A stretch of 64,000 bases of DNA, from assembly GCA_013396635.1 (NCBI GenBank), contig WBMW01000464.1, positions 521,540 to 585,539 on the forward strand, in the 5' to 3' direction. This document shows, in pieces, positions 1-14,544 of this stretch (position 1 is its first letter; each line of letters starts with the position of its first letter). The DNA is from Penelope pileata. Its lineage: Eukaryota > Chordata > Aves > Galliformes > Cracidae. A program made the translations under genes and the position numbers. Below the pieces are notes generated by a model, which saw nothing but the letters and a program-made list of their open reading frames with translations, was not told the DNA's origin and searched no databases.

Positions 1-3000
1 GCCTCACCTGGCTCTTCCAGACAGAAATCAGCTCAGGAGGAGGTGGGCATTGCTACTTGAACAAAAGGAAAAGGTACACCAAGACTAATGATTGATTTAC
101 CATAATGCTGGAAAGTAGTGCCCGCCTTGCAAGAATTGATCAGCAGATTTGTCTTTGAACTGAGACAAACCTTTGCAGAAAATGCTTTGGAGCATGTGAT
201 GAGGCCTGTCTTCAACTGCTTTGAACTGTGAAAAACTTAGTCTATTATCTGTCCTTAAAGCTCTAGCAAGGAGATTCAGGATTTAGAGTGCAGCCTAGAA
301 AAAAGCTCCAAGCCTCCACAACATGCCTGGGGAGGCTGCTGTCAGACAGACCCCATGACTCCAGATGACACTCTTTCCCAATAATTGGTGCTGGCAAGAT
401 GAAAGATTTTCCTTAAATCATTATACACACACATGATAGAGACATTGCTGTACTGTTACAGATGCTGAAGGTTTTGTGAAGCAAATCCTGGGGGGTAGCA
501 CAGATATATCTGTAGACATTAGAGAGTCCACGCTTTTCTAGTTGAAGGCAACAGCGTGATGTTACTGAGAGAAGGCCAGAAGGAGCTTGTTGTATGTCAT
601 TTCTTGCCTGATCTTCTAAACAGTGCACTGAAAATTGTGTGCAGAGCAACACAATTAGTGTGCACATCAACAAGTTTCCACATGCCACTGATAAACTGAA
701 GCTTTTTGCCCAGCACACCATGTGGATAGTTGTGCCATTTGACTTACAGTCTACTTTTCCCACGTATGCAACAAAACACAGTTGCATGTGTTTTTCTAAT
801 TCACCCATATTTAAAATTACTCTATCTCTACAAATTGGAAAGAAAAAGAATAAAAGAAAAACTATTGTTCGTTCCAAACCCCAATACATGAATGCCTGCA
901 CTCTTACAAACTTATCTGCAAAAAATGTATCCTGTGTTACAGAAAAGATACTGAAATCTAAGGTGCACGTAAGCCCAAGAACTGACATCAGATCAAGTAC
1001 TGAGAGCTCTCCCAGTTCTGACTGCATAAGTATGAAATTTCATTCAGTATTTGAATGGCATCCTGTAATCATAACGAGGATTAACAGATTTACAGACAAG
1101 AGCATGTGATAGATACTGTAACTTGTAGTTTGTCATCCTGACAATGCATGGCAATGAGAACAGCTGTTATTGTACTATATTGCGTTGCCTGCCATGTCTT
1201 ATTTAATTAGAAACCATGCACAAATGGCTACGCTTTCACTGGTACAAACATTCCCATTTATGAAACTTATATGACAGCCTGTGGCAGTGGGCTGAGCCCA
1301 AGAAGCAGCAGGTGCTATACCTGTTGTGACTTCTTTTGATGGATTTGAGATCTAAGAGGATGAAAGAGCAGTTTGCATTGAGTCTGTGTTGCCTGCTTTT
1401 CTGGGTAATGGGAGCAACACAGGAGTGAGACCAGAGCACTCATGATAAGGTATAAATGGTTTATAACAGAGGCAGCATAACGAATGGCCCAAGGGTGGGA
1501 GCATACGGCTGGTCACCCTTCGTTTGCTCAGAGCATGGGGTAGAAGTGTAAAAGCTGTTTTACAGAAAGGGAAAGAAAAAAGGGGAAATTACAAGCTCAA
1601 GGACATAGTTACAAAAAAATCAGATCAAGCGTCACCTTGTGAAGTAAAGCTGACAGTCACGCAGCATGAATTCAAGAAAGCTGCCACTCACCCTGCTGAA
1701 TCACAGGTACAGAAGACAGCATGCTAATAGGAACTCCAGACATGGGCCAGGCATATGCTGAGCATGGCTGCCCAGGTGACAAGCACAGTCCTGCACTACT
1801 GTGTGACCCAGCAGGGCAGCTGATTCACATCATGAAGAACTGCTGCTATAGCATAAAATCAATAACTTGAATACATCATATGAAATCCATATTGAGGTCA
1901 ATGAACTTTTTTAAAAAATTGGTTATGTTCAACTACTTTCTCAATTAATTTCTATGCACTTTAATCCTTGCTTTATATCTCTTTTTTTCTTAAGGGGTAG
2001 CACTGCATGCAACCAGATTACAGCCCTTTAGGCAGATCTGTGATATCAAATTATTTCATAAGTACTTTGGGCCTCAATTATTGATTGCTATGCTCTATTC
2101 AAAGTATTGACCTTGTATATTCATTGTCATCTGTACCATGAAATAGCCAAACACTTAAACATTACTGCTAGGACCACGGCGTGTTCCTCCAAGCTCAAAC
2201 ATTTGTCAGCAGTCAAAGCATAGTTCTGCATAAAAGCAGTCACAGCACTGAATAAATGCTCAGTGGGATTATTCAGCAAAGCCTCTGTACTGCCCCAGTA
2301 CAGGGGATGGGAGCAAAGGGCAAGTAAGGGAAGAAATAAGAACCATTTTCTAAATGAACATCCAGTAGTAATTCCACAACCTTCAGTGATGTTCTTTGGA
2401 AACACAAAGAGGTCTACACCCAAATCTGATTCCTAGAGTCAAAAATTTTATATCCAATTGAACATTATCATTATTATTCACAACATCTAGAAAATTTGCT
2501 TCCAAAAGCTTCACCTGAAAAAGAACCACAAGCCTAAGGTCAGTCTGAGAATCATGACACATGTTTTTGGAACGAGAAAAATTTTACTGCACCAGAACAG
2601 ATTATGAAGAGGAAAGAGAATTATTAAAACTGTTGAAGAATCCTTCATTTCAGGACTAAGTTCCCTTTTGGGAAGATGCTCCACTAAGTCACAGGATTTG
2701 AATCAGAAGCAGTTTGGTCAGGTCCTTGGGATCTTGCCCAGTCTATCTTTCCTACATCAACTTCTCCTGACGAAAGAAAATATCATTCTGCCCTTACACA
2801 TTATTAACTGTGAGTTACAGACCTCCAAATTCTTTTAAACACTACATCAAGCTTACAAACACCATGTGAAGCTTATTAGAGCCACCTTCCAGCTGTGCTA
2901 TGCTGATCCATGGAGAGGGCAAAGAAGAACAGCAGACCAAAACAAAACAGTGTCTAGGCTTTTAATTTTCTCTCCATGATGAATTGGGATAGCATCCTAT

Positions 3001-6000
3001 AGAGAAGTAGCTATTGATAAAAGCTGTTCTAGTCTTGTGGGGTCAACAAGGCCAGTGGAGATGGCATTATTATTGCTTTCTTGGAAGGGAAAATCTCCTC
3101 TTTGGAGGCTCCAGTTGGGATAGGTTAGAAGAAAAGTTCTCTGAGAGGGCAGTATTTAACCTCTACGAAATGTCTGTGCTAATATAAAAGCTGGAAAAGA
3201 GAAAAGGTACCAGACTGATGGGAAAAGATACTGTGCAAAGCCTCAATTTTACAGAAACATCAGTTGAAGGTTACTATTCTTCCCCCCTGCCCCGAGCCAA
3301 CACTCAGATTTTGCTGGCGTGTCAGTCTGCTTTTTTCCTCCTCACCCATTCAAGTGACAGCACAATTTACTGCACACCATTCACTGCCCCTTGGTTGCTA
3401 AAGCAATATGGAGGAATCATTTGTTCCCTGTGTGATTTCAGGAAATATCTCAAGAAGTTCCTAAGTGGCTATTGGTTTTAGATACACAGTCCAAAGCATC
3501 AGAGCAGAATCCAGCTTGAAGAGTAGAAGCTCTCAGCACATTCTCAAAATCAGATACCTTTCAGGTAGCTGCCAGGGAGAAAAAAAATGGAAGTTCTGAC
3601 TTCAGTGAACTCTAAATCCTTCTGCAACCAGCAGATGCATCATCTAGAGAGTAGCCTTTGTGGAATTTATTTGAAGCCAGCTGATTTTGGAAGAATTCCA
3701 TGCGTGCAGTTGTAAGTGCATCTTTATTTTTTACAATAGAAAGGCTAACGATCTTCAGCCTGTAGGAAATTCCATGTTCAAAACACACTCCCAATGCATC
3801 CGAGCCCTCAGTTGGATATAGCAAGTCTTTCTCATGATGACACAGGGATCAACTCTCACCTCAGACTAATATTCAACCTGTTTGACAGAAGACTGTCTCC
3901 ATCCCGCAGAAATCTGTCTATCGAGAAAGCAGACTGAGACACTAAAGGGACATGACCAAGGTCCCTTGGGTGAAATGTTAGTGCATTAAATCTGGAAACA
4001 CAGCATGACACAGACATCCCTGTGCCAGTTGGTACTTCATAGAGATCTTTCCCAGCCTGATTTATTGTCCTGATATATGACCATGGAGAAGATAAAGGTA
4101 TGAACATGTTCCAGGGAGATCTGACTCACTGTACTACTATGGTAGTACGGATTATCATAAAGATGAGACAAGGGACAAATATGTTATCGATGGAGATTGG
4201 TTTGGCTTTTTTACTAGCTGTGTCATTTTGAGTTATTGAAAAAATTTAAATAAAAACTGCAGATATGAATCACAATCCAAACTCAATTTCCTATAAAGAA
4301 AAACAGCTTTATGCACTGTAATAATATATGGGTAAGATAATTGCATAAGAACCAGAAAAACAGTAATCTGTAAAGCTGTATGGCTAGCGAAATGTAAAGA
4401 TTGAATACCATTTTATGCGCTTTAGCAAATGATGACTCAATGTCTGGCACACAGCACATGATTAAACAAACAAAATAAAAGTGCTACAGAGAGTTTGTGG
4501 GTGCCATCCAAACAGCGTGTGTCATCCAAACAGTGCTGCATGTGTTACACAGTATCATAAGTTATTTCACTAACAGAGCCCCAGGAAAATTTGCAGACAC
4601 ACAGGACAGTCCTGCAGTTCCAAGTTCTGTTAAGTAACCCTTCCAAAGCCCATCTTACTCCTGCCACCACCATTTACTCTTCCATTAACTCTATAAATGC
4701 AGGAAGTTAAGTAAGAAGCCAAGAGGATGCCCAAACCTGTGCTTTAAAACTATTATTAACAACAAACATTCTGTAAAAATGTTACGTGGTGCCCTTTTCC
4801 TGATGCATGCAAAGTCCCACTTCTGTTTGAGTAACAACTTTACTGACAACACTTAAAGCTGGCACAGAAAAAAACAAGAAAAAATTAAGAGACATATGAA
4901 TTAAGCTGTGAAACTCCTTGTGAAAGGGGGTTGTAGAAGCTAAAATAGTATATGGTTTCAAGAAGCAATTAGACAAATCCAGGGAAGGAAACCCCAAAAG
5001 AGCCATTAAATGGAAAGCAATTGTCCCCTGCAGGATATACCTAAGACACCAACAAGAAGGCAAGGGGAGCATTTTGGAGGCATATGACTTTACAGACCCT
5101 TATCATTTAACTCCATCTGCTTCTGCTACCGGCCGCTAATGAGCAGCTTCCAGTCAGACTGACTATTCTTTCAGCTCTAATGAACAAACCATTCACTTTC
5201 TGTTTCTACCTTAAATCATCATAAGCCTCATATGCTGGTGCTGTGCATGGTTTACCATAGTAACGCATATTTATACGGCAGTAGTGCCTTAGATGACCCC
5301 AGAAATACCTGGGCTGCCAGTGCTGACTGCTGTCAGAGAGAGAAATCATGTAGAAGTCCTTTTGATATGGAAGGTCTCCAGAGCATGTAGCAGCGGGGCA
5401 GCTGGGGTCTAGAGATAGAGGCCAGTCTGCTGTGAGAGAGGAGCAGATGCTCCATACCCGCAGTTGCAGCAGGCGTCCCCCACAGCTGGGGCAGTGGGTC
5501 ATGGATCTCCAACATCCAGAGTTTTCTAGTCCTCAGGTGAGACCTGTTCCCATATAATTTCTGATAGACTCAAGAGTTTATTTGTATAAATTCAGAGACC
5601 TACCAGTGTCTTTCAAAATCACTAGTACCATATAGTGATGCTTTATTCAAATTCCATCAAGACAGATGCAGTCCCAGTTAATGGGAGGGCTGTGCAATAA
5701 TGTAGTCAAAACAGATTTATTAGGCTCAAAAGCACGTTACCCAGGCAAAAGGGATAAGAATATGAGTGAGAGGCCTTACAGTTATCCAGTAAATCTGCGC
5801 CCTTCTTTGTGACACAGTACATTGAACTTACTAATAAAATGATGGAAGTACCACTGGCAGTTTGTAGCACAAACCTTTCAATAATAAATAAACCTGGGTA
5901 TTCCTCTCTTCCACACATTTACAAGGATTACACTCAATTGATTACTCTAAATAAAACGTAGGTGGAACTGATGATGTAGTTGGGCCTCAGGCTAAGCATA

Positions 6001-6765
6001 CATACGGGACTTTTCAGCACTTATTTAAAAGGAAGCCTACATGCAAAAATTGAAGGAAGGGACCCTTTATAAACACAGCCATAGGTAATGCTTCCCAAAA
6101 ATTTCCTTCTAAAGCAAACATAGGTTACCACCAGCAGAGAATATGAAGTCCCTGATTCCTCAATAAAATCCCACAAAATCCTGTGACAGACTGAGCTCCT
6201 GAATCTACAATCCAAGAACTGATCTTGCGTTCACATAGGACCCTCCTTCTTTGCACATCCTCCTCTTTCCCACGAAGGCTGGGAAAGATGGAGAACACAT
6301 TGTTTGAATTTGGACAGCTGTTGAAAGAAATGCCTCAGTTATAAAGAAACTGAACGTACAACTGCCAGAATGATCTGTCCAACCTCAGCACTGGACATGG
6401 GGCAGTGGTGTTAGTAGAAACTTATCATGCTGTTATTAGTAAGTTGAAAAGCGTTTGGATAGCAGTCACTGTAATCAGCATTTTCACAAGCCCCAGAAAT
6501 TGCAATAAGCTTTTAGAGAGCAGTTGGCTTCACATCCTAATCAATAAAGGATGTGAGTAACTTACCCACCCAAAAGCCAGAATGCTTGGTCACTGAACCT
6601 TTATCAGAGAGTTCGACTACAGATAACCAGGCCTCCCAAAGCAGACATTCATTCAGAGAGAAACTGCCCTTGCAATCCTTCCATATATCCCCGAGGTTAG
6701 TAATTCCTCCTGAAGAATTTCATTTAGCTCTGTCCCGAGAAAAAGGCATGTGTCTTTTTTTTTTC
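1..6765. other. Unique non-coding DNA, no gene recognised
   Basis: No known repeat, RNA gene or protein family is recognisable here. The only open-frame anomaly is at 413-1109, where a 204-codon frame on the minus strand (413-1027) overlaps a 156-codon frame on the plus strand (639-1109). Neither shows a family motif, signal peptide or convincing splice context, so I treat them as chance openings. Small local structures include a near-perfect palindrome at about 4131-4148 and a degenerate dimer of a 17-18 bp unit at about 4502-4536. The stretch could be intronic or intergenic. Confidence 0.6.
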
Positions 6766-6766
6766 N
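6766..6766. other. Single undetermined base next to a T-run
   Basis: One N follows a run of T residues at about 6755-6764. The flanks are not duplicated, so this looks like a homopolymer-length ambiguity or a minimal gap in the assembly and not a structural join. Confidence 0.8.
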
Positions 6767-9700
6767 TTAGTATCATTTTGTGGCTGGAAAGCCTGCTCTC
6801 TCACCCCAAAGAACAGCATTCTTGCCTGTCCACATTTTATTTAAAATTCATCCTGGATCTATAAAGCACTGGTAGCTTGTTCAAGCTACTTCATTCCTTC
6901 TTGCATACTACAATTGTCTTCCACAATCCATAGCTAGCAGGACATAAACAATGTTCTTTTCTTAATTAAATTCTCATTGTTTGATTTCAGGGAAGACTCG
7001 AGTGGGTTTTTCTGGTTTGGGTGGCTGATTTTTGTTATTGTTGTTATTCAGTTATTTGGGGTTTTGTTTGCGAAACAATTGTGTGTTTCTGGATTTTCCC
7101 CTGAAAAATGAACAGCGTCATTCCTGGCCTGACACCAGCAGGTGGAGCCCTGTCAGCTTTCTATGCAGCAGAAATATTTCTTCTGAGCAGCTTTTGAGGC
7201 AGATCAGGCATTTGTGTCATGCACATATTTTTCATCTGGACAAAAAACACCTGGCTTTTCCTACAGAACCTTCAACCATATCTCACCATTATCACTGCGA
7301 CTGTATTTAGCTGTGGCAGAAAGATATTTCTGCAGGAAATAGGCTAGGTATTTCACAGCAACAAATCTGTCAAAAGCCTCTGCAAGAGCTCCGCTGAGAA
7401 CTTGGTGCCGGGCTGGAATACCTGGCCTTCTGATATGCATATTGCTTCAAATCATGTAGCAGGGCTGGGAAGATTTAGAAGTGACAAAGAGGGAAAGTTT
7501 TCTGCATACCACTGCTCCATGCCAACACATGCCAGCACCCTGCCCTATACCCACACACGCACAAAAGATCTACAGGAAACTGGACATCTCTCTCTTGACA
7601 TACTGAGGTCAGGAACACAAGGATTTTGGACCCTGCTGAAAGAAAGCAGGGGTGGATTCTTAGTGCCGACAACACAGTGGGAACCATGAGCCACATTCCA
7701 GAGCTGCACATAGTAAACCCATGGCCCTTTAGGCTTTGTACACAAACACAACAAAAGGCTGGGGATGGCAGGCCAGAACTTTGCAGTGCTAACACCTCTG
7801 CCACCTTTAAGAGCCTATAAGGCTCTTCCTACTTTTGGGACTGAGATGGAAAGATGATTGCTTCAACTGTTCATTGTAAGAGAATGGAGATTGGTGGAGA
7901 GCGCATGGTGCTTTTGATCACAGCAAGACAGTCTCTGCTGCGGGGTGATGCTGCATTCAGGATTCGAGGGAACTTCAGCTAAAGTCTTTGATACTACTCA
8001 GAGTTTGGGAAGGAACAGAAAAGTGTGATTTAAGGCATGAAATCTATTCTCTTACGACAGCACTGGTATGAGCCCTTTGAGAAGGTGGGCAGGGTTTCTT
8101 CAAATAACTTCTGAAGTGGAAAAACATTACTCTTTGCCTATCCTGGATCGAAGTCAAGGCCCACAAAAGGCACTGTCCTAGCTGCCAATTCCTACCATCC
8201 ACAGTCAGATCACAGGTTTCTTGTCAGGTGGCTGTAGCAGTAAAACCAATACATTTTTCCTGAAGTTGATCACAGAACTCCTGTTCATTGTGGTGAAATC
8301 TATCAAGCCCTAAAAGGATTTTGCAGCACTAGATAAAAATGCCACAGATGAAACATCAAAGCTGTGAGCCATCCAGGCCCTGTAACAGCAAAGTTATTAA
8401 CTCAATGGCATGCTGGATCCCAATGCCTAGAAAATGTGCTTACTTTTCTATTCCTCAGACACATGGTAATTTAATACTTTGGACAATATGTCAGCACTAA
8501 ATCAGATACTTTCCCCTAACTGTGTCACAGGGCATGTTGCTGATTGACAAGAAGCAAATCAAATACACCTTTCCTCCATTTCTACCAGCAACCTGCTAGC
8601 TTTTATGTGCGCACAATTAAGAAGGGAATAAGAAGTAGCTGATTTTTCTAGTGTCTAAATACAGCAGGTCAAACTTTGCTGTTAGGCATTTGTGATTCCA
8701 ACCTCCAATCTTAGAGAAAAATAAGATAGAAACAACAAAAATAGTGAAAACAGGCTGAGTGAAAATAGCAACTCAAATCTTTGGCTCTGCATCAGGAATC
8801 AGGGACGATAAGAAGAATTAATAAGAACTGCTCTATTCATTGCAACAAATTCTTCCTTCGGAAAAACGCCGTGAGATATCAAGCCTCAGAAATATTTTCA
8901 GCAGTGTTTTGAATGATCATCTGTGCAGCATGTACACAATTTCCTGTGTTTGGTTAAAGCATATGGGGAGACTTTGAGATGGGATGATGTAAACTATTAG
9001 TTGCTACTGCTTTCATAGTTTGAACAAACCTGAACAGTCATGTTAATTTAACTCCAACTGTTCAACCCATAGTTGGTAATAATCCCAGCTGCTAAAAATC
9101 TAACTTCACTCAGAAATCACCTATTACACTTCCTGACTGTATTTGAATGCAGATAAGTCAGGGCAGCACTGAGAAGGTGGAAGTCACCCAGCTGCCAAGT
9201 TTCCACCTGAATGCCGAATACACACACTCAGACTGCTCACAGCTTAATAGGTACTCTGAATTACCAGCAACATGCCCCTGCTTCATTAGCAGTTGAGGGT
9301 TGATTCTGTGCTGGAGATTTATACAACACTTTCTTCTCCAAGTTTCAGCTTCCCTGAGAGACAGGGCTGATCAGTTCAGCTGCTTTCACTTGTTTAAATG
9401 AACCAGAAAAGAAGCCGGACTGCTCACGAGGGATGTGTGGTGCTGCTTACCTCAGTCTACAATGCCTGAGCATTCCAGCATTTTCAGGATTAGCTGAATC
9501 AGAGAGGATGATTTCAGTAATTTCCTTGGGCTCTGTGTGAACTGTGAAACCAAAAATGCGGACTGAAGCATTGAGGGGTTTGCAGATTATCTGCATCTAT
9601 CATGTGAAGGCCTCCAACATGTAAGCAACAGACGAATGCTTGTGCACTGTTGTCTGGCAGGATGCTAATTCACCCCTCCGCATGGATGAGACCACACCTG

Positions 9701-11635
9701 GGAACAAGCCAGAAGAACGGCTCAAGAGGACCAGAAAGATGGGGGATTTAGTCACAAACTAACCATTTGACTGTTCTGTAATTTTTTGAAATTGATGTTG
9801 CCTCACTGAAGGTGTCACATCTCTGGATTTCCAGCATGCCTGGAACACATCTGATGCTCACCAGGAAGGTTTATCTCATGCAGTTAGTATACCTGGGACC
9901 TAAGTCAAGGTTTCGACATGTGCATCCACTCAACAAACACTCTCCAGTATGGTGCCTATGGCATAAAGCTCTCAGTATGCAGATTTGGGTAGTTCTATAA
10001 AATATCTTTTGATCTGGCTTACTTTGGTACCCTACCGACAAAGACATGCCAGCTCCTACTCTGTTCTGTCCCTAGGATTTAATTCCTTGTGAAAGCATAA
10101 AGCCTGTTCTGAAGCTAAAACTTTTGCTTTTTCCAGTTCCACTGACCAGCATTTGCCTTAGACTTACCTATCCCTACTTACTTCAATTGATCAACAGTAT
10201 GTATAAAAGCGCATTGCTAGCAACTTTTTTCTGTAAGAGACAAATGACTGTGTTATCTTTAGGCATGTAAAGTTCACAGGCACACTGTTATTTGACCTCA
10301 TATAAGACAAAGACTTGTTATACTCAATTTGATATCATGGCTGATATCATTTGATAACATTCTGGTTCATTACAAAGGTCAACCTTTCAAATCCACTGCT
10401 TCTCCAGATCTGTTCTCCGTGGCATTCTCATTAAGTAGATGCAAAGCCTTCTCTCCTAGTTCTCATTAATGATAACAAAAATGAAGGGCATTCCCATTAG
10501 AATTAACTCCAGAGACAGCACTGGACATGATCCTGAAACTACGTGATCAAATTCTCATCAGTAGCCCCAGTTCAGGCAAGTAGGTGGGGTGATGAGAGGG
10601 AATAGTTATTCTTCAGGAGACTAGGGTACAATCTAAGAGAAACTATTGCTGGATGACAAGTCTGTGTTACACATAAAAAGAGAAGGCCTCAGATAAAAAT
10701 AATACATAAATGATAGCAGAACTGTTTATCTGCCTCATTAAGCACCAACTCATCCTGCTACCCAGCCTTTTGCACTTGATGATAACACTATATAAGGTAG
10801 AAAGACCAAAGCACAGAACTTCCTAAGAGGCTTATTTTGCCTGTATTTTTTTATCTCCATTATACAGCAATTTGAAATGGCATCTGTTCACTTCTTGTCT
10901 GTGTTTGTGGAACACAACAGATATCATTATTAGTAATCTTAAAAAGTAGTATTGTAAGAAACAAGAATTTGGATAGACCAAAAAAATCAGCCCAGAAAAA
11001 TAGCTTAATCAAAACATATAAAAGAGTGTTGTTCCAGACAGCTAGAAGAAAATTTTTTAAGCTATAAATTTCTTCACAGAATCCAATATTGACATCTAAC
11101 AGATGGAGGAGAGAAATCTCAAAGCACAGACATTTATTAAGGAAGAAGTTATTTCAGCCTAATAGATAGACAGATTTATAAACCTCTAGTCATAAGTTAC
11201 ATGCTAAATTAAAGCAGCAAAAAATAAAAGGATATTAATTACCAGCTGGGAGGAATGGAGTTAATGTAATTCACTCTTGAAAGCGTATATGAGAAACAAT
11301 AATAAGTAACTGCTTTTCCAACAATCTGCATTTTAGACAAATCTAAAAAAAAAGTATGAGTGTGCCTTTTTACATGCATAAAATATTTGTATCTAAATGA
11401 GGTTGCTGAAAAAACCCCACGGTATTATTCTCTACATTTGCTTCACTTCAGTATTAGGTGCTTTGATTTCTGGGGGGTTTACTCAGAACAATTCCAATTG
11501 TTCTTCACTGTTCAGACTCAGAAGAGACAGATTTTTAAAGCAAAATTAAGTGTATGATGGCTGTGTTGCAAGATTATTGATGTTTTTCTGCTGTCTTGCT
11601 GCAATAGCCAGTAAGTGTAATGGCACTCTATCCTT
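6767..11635. other. Unique non-coding DNA, no gene recognised
   Basis: Open frames are all short (about 109 codons or fewer) and without recognisable domains. The cluster of overlapping frames on both strands at 7402-7820 reflects locally higher GC content and no detectable protein family. The part from about 10.9 to 11.4 kb is markedly AT-rich. I see nothing else to annotate. Confidence 0.6.
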
Positions 11636-11805
11636 ATGCACCTCAAAGACTATCAGGGAGATTGATATTCTGCCTATTTTAAAATGGGGAAACTGAGGCA
11701 CAGGACTAGGAAAAGACCTCTCTAAGGTTTCCTCTCTGCTTGTACTGAGGTGGCCATGGAAGCCTGGAAGGTCTCCTGACTCTTCAATTATACTGGGCCT
11801 TGGTT
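11636..11805 (-). repeat. Ancient MIR-type SINE fragment
   Basis: The plus strand carries the antisense of the MIR core: an AAAATGGGGAAACTGAGGCAC block at about 11681-11701, then a decayed CTCTAAGGTTT-like stretch and a GGTCTCCTGACTCTT-like end near 11770-11784. In MIR-type SINEs the sense strand reads 'gtgcctcagtttcc...aaatgggg', so this copy lies on the minus strand. The tRNA-like head with its A and B boxes is not discernible. MIRs are non-autonomous and were moved by L2 machinery; bird copies are very old and immobile. Both boundaries are approximate because decay is heavy, but the core match is long enough for reasonable confidence. Confidence 0.7.
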
Positions 11806-14544
11806 GCCTCCCAAATCCGAAGTGGGGTCTATTTGTGGAGCTGCAGCTCTGCAGCTGGAACAAAAGCAGATACTAGCAGAGACTGGCCTTAATGGGAGTC
11901 GGAGAAAATTGTCATGCCTTGCACACACACGGTGCCTATTTGAACTTGATGGCTTTTGTGCTGACAGGAGCAGCTGTGCTCACTCCCCTGATTTGATAAT
12001 AAGACCTGTAAGTTTGTAGTATGCCTTTTCGCAAGAAGGTCTGGCCTGAGTTTGATATTTTGCTTGGGACAGAATTCCCTCTCTATTTCCCACACCCACT
12101 TCTGCATCTTTGTTCTCTCCCTCCCTGCAGACTTGCAAGACATTCAGATCTAATTAGTGCTAATAAAAGTGCTTCTCTCCAAGGGTCAAACCTGATAAAA
12201 ACAGGGGATGGACAGAAGAAAATAAAAGAGCTGCACACACAGATCTGGCATGTAAACAAGTGGCCCCTCCTTCACTCCATTCCTTCCCCAACCCAGTCTG
12301 TGTCCACTAGAGCAGAAGGTGGAAAGGAAAGACAGATGCTCTGCTTGGGGGTTACAGGCTACTAGATGCAGCTGCCCTCTTAAATAATTACTTTATCTCT
12401 TTCATCTGGCCTCCAAATGCATTTTTCCTCAGGTTCTGGAGTCTAATGCACAAACACAAAAGATAAAGTTTGTGTATTCTTGATTTCTTGTTTTAAGGTT
12501 GCAAAACATTTAATTTCCATCAGCTTCTGCTTCCACCCTTATGTTCAGAAACAGCCACACTGACAGGCTGCCTCTACCTTTGTTTGAAGATACTGAACAG
12601 CCACTGCTGTTTCTCATCTGCTTCTTCTACAATGAGTGGAACACACTAGGATGAAAGAGTCATACTAGGCAAAAGGAGAACTAATGTTCTGGGGAGAGGG
12701 AAAGCATCTAGCCAGAAATTAGTATGGGCTGTTTGGGAATCAAACACTAGGGTCCATACTGCAAACTTAAGGCCAATTATCTTCCTTAGTTTAGCCTCCA
12801 TGAGAGAGACTCAGACTTTCTTATTTTCTTTCTAACCCTAAGGAGACTGAGGTTTTTCCCTCTGTGGCTCAAATTTAATGCAAAGTGGTTGTTATCACTT
12901 TGCTGCAGTGAAAACCCTTGCTGCAAATCCAGTCTGCACCTGCCAGCCTGGGGATGCAATGCCAGCTGAAAAACTGCTGATAGACTTGTGTAGGCTTGTT
13001 CCTTCCCTTTGAAACAATGGAAACAAATTATATTTTGCACAAACAAAGACAACCATCTATTAACATTTTGTTATTCTTTGATCTCCACAGTGCTCCAATA
13101 TTACTGGCAAACTTGCATTTGACAACAAAGTCTCTCAAGATATAGAGCCTACACAACACTATTCATTACAGACAAGCAAGCTGAACAACTTTCCAAGCTA
13201 TTACTTGTAATGATGATGATTCAGACAAAACAAAAAGAAATCACTGTTACAAATTCCCTTTCAATTTCTGTCAATATCCGTCATAGGAACACTGTGTTAA
13301 ATAGCCCTTGAAGAGGACTTCTACAACTTGGGTTGGAATCACAAAGCTAAATACAGCAGGAAGCAATTGCAATGCTCTGCTGATAATCTGAGAGAAAAGG
13401 CAAAATGGAAGAATCGGTCATTTGCAAGACAGATAGATGATGCATCTAGCAAGGGGCCCATGGTCAGGGGCAGCAGATGCATGTTCTATCTTCCCTTGGC
13501 CCTGGAACAGGCATGGGACTTTGTCCCAGCCTCCCCACTCACTGGACGCGTGTCACAAGGAGGTCCCACCAGGAATAGCACTGGGGCAGGGGAGCAGCAG
13601 ATGACTTTTGAAATATCTTCCAGTCTTACTTTCGCCACAAAAAATAAAACTTAGCTTTGTTGCGGATTTGGCCCTTTGTTAGGAACTGTAGTGAAGATAG
13701 CAGTAGCTATTTTCACCCCAAAGAACATTCTGCTTCAGAGGAAAGAAAAAAAAGAAGACAGGCAGAAAAGATAAATGAGTGCATAAATGTGGAAGAAGAG
13801 GGGGAAGCTTGGGTAAAATGTGAAATAGGTCTAGAGGGTATCATCTTGTAAATTGGTTGGAAAAAATGTTTCTACTTAGAATAATTTTGCACAGCACTGA
13901 GCACAAGGTGTACTGGAGTCATCCTAACTGAAATGTCCCAGCACTGTTAATAAAATTGTTATAAATAGAGGCACTAAAAATAGAAGCATTGAGTAGCCCC
14001 AGCTGGATTACATGCTAATTTTCACATTTTGGCTGCAGTACACGCCAAGGATTCATCCAGTACCACAGGCCACTGCCTCCTTCCCATATCTTGTCAGAAA
14101 CTGCTTATGTTCAGAAACATCCAGAGAAGTTTGCTGGCAATCTTTATGAAAACGTGGAGCTTTTTGGAGAAGAGTTGCAGTGAAGCTTTCCAGGAAGTAG
14201 GTGATAAGGCCCTGCATGAAGGTGTGAGGAGGAGTGAAAAGCAAAGGAAATGTAATTTCCAGTCAGGACAGAAAAATAGTTTATGAAGCACTGTATCTCT
14301 TAAAATGACTTGTACTAGCTCTCATAAAGCAGGTGGGAAAAGTGCTCTAAAAAATGGATAAAGCATCTTGCCTAAAGGTGAAAGTTCCTCCTCACTCCTG
14401 GTTACTTACAGGTGACTCACACTCTCTAGTGTAAGCAAGCCTGCTTGTTATTCTTGTATCCTGTCTGACATCATTGTAAACGTATGGAACATCTTCAAAA
14501 TATCTAATCCTAACATGTGATGGATTTAATAATTTCTTGTTCCA
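11806..14544. other. Unique non-coding DNA with a possible conserved stretch
   Basis: No gene is recognised. A 114-codon open frame at 12021-12365 has no recognisable domain. The stretch at about 12000-12270 combines a pyrimidine tract ending in CTGCAG with TAAT-rich motifs and resembles conserved non-coding DNA by eye only. The remainder is featureless. Confidence 0.45.

Noticed and set aside
6766..6766. N as a hidden duplication junction like the one at 43945
   Set aside because: The flanks on either side are not repeated; the N borders a T homopolymer, which explains it more simply. The same holds for 49920.
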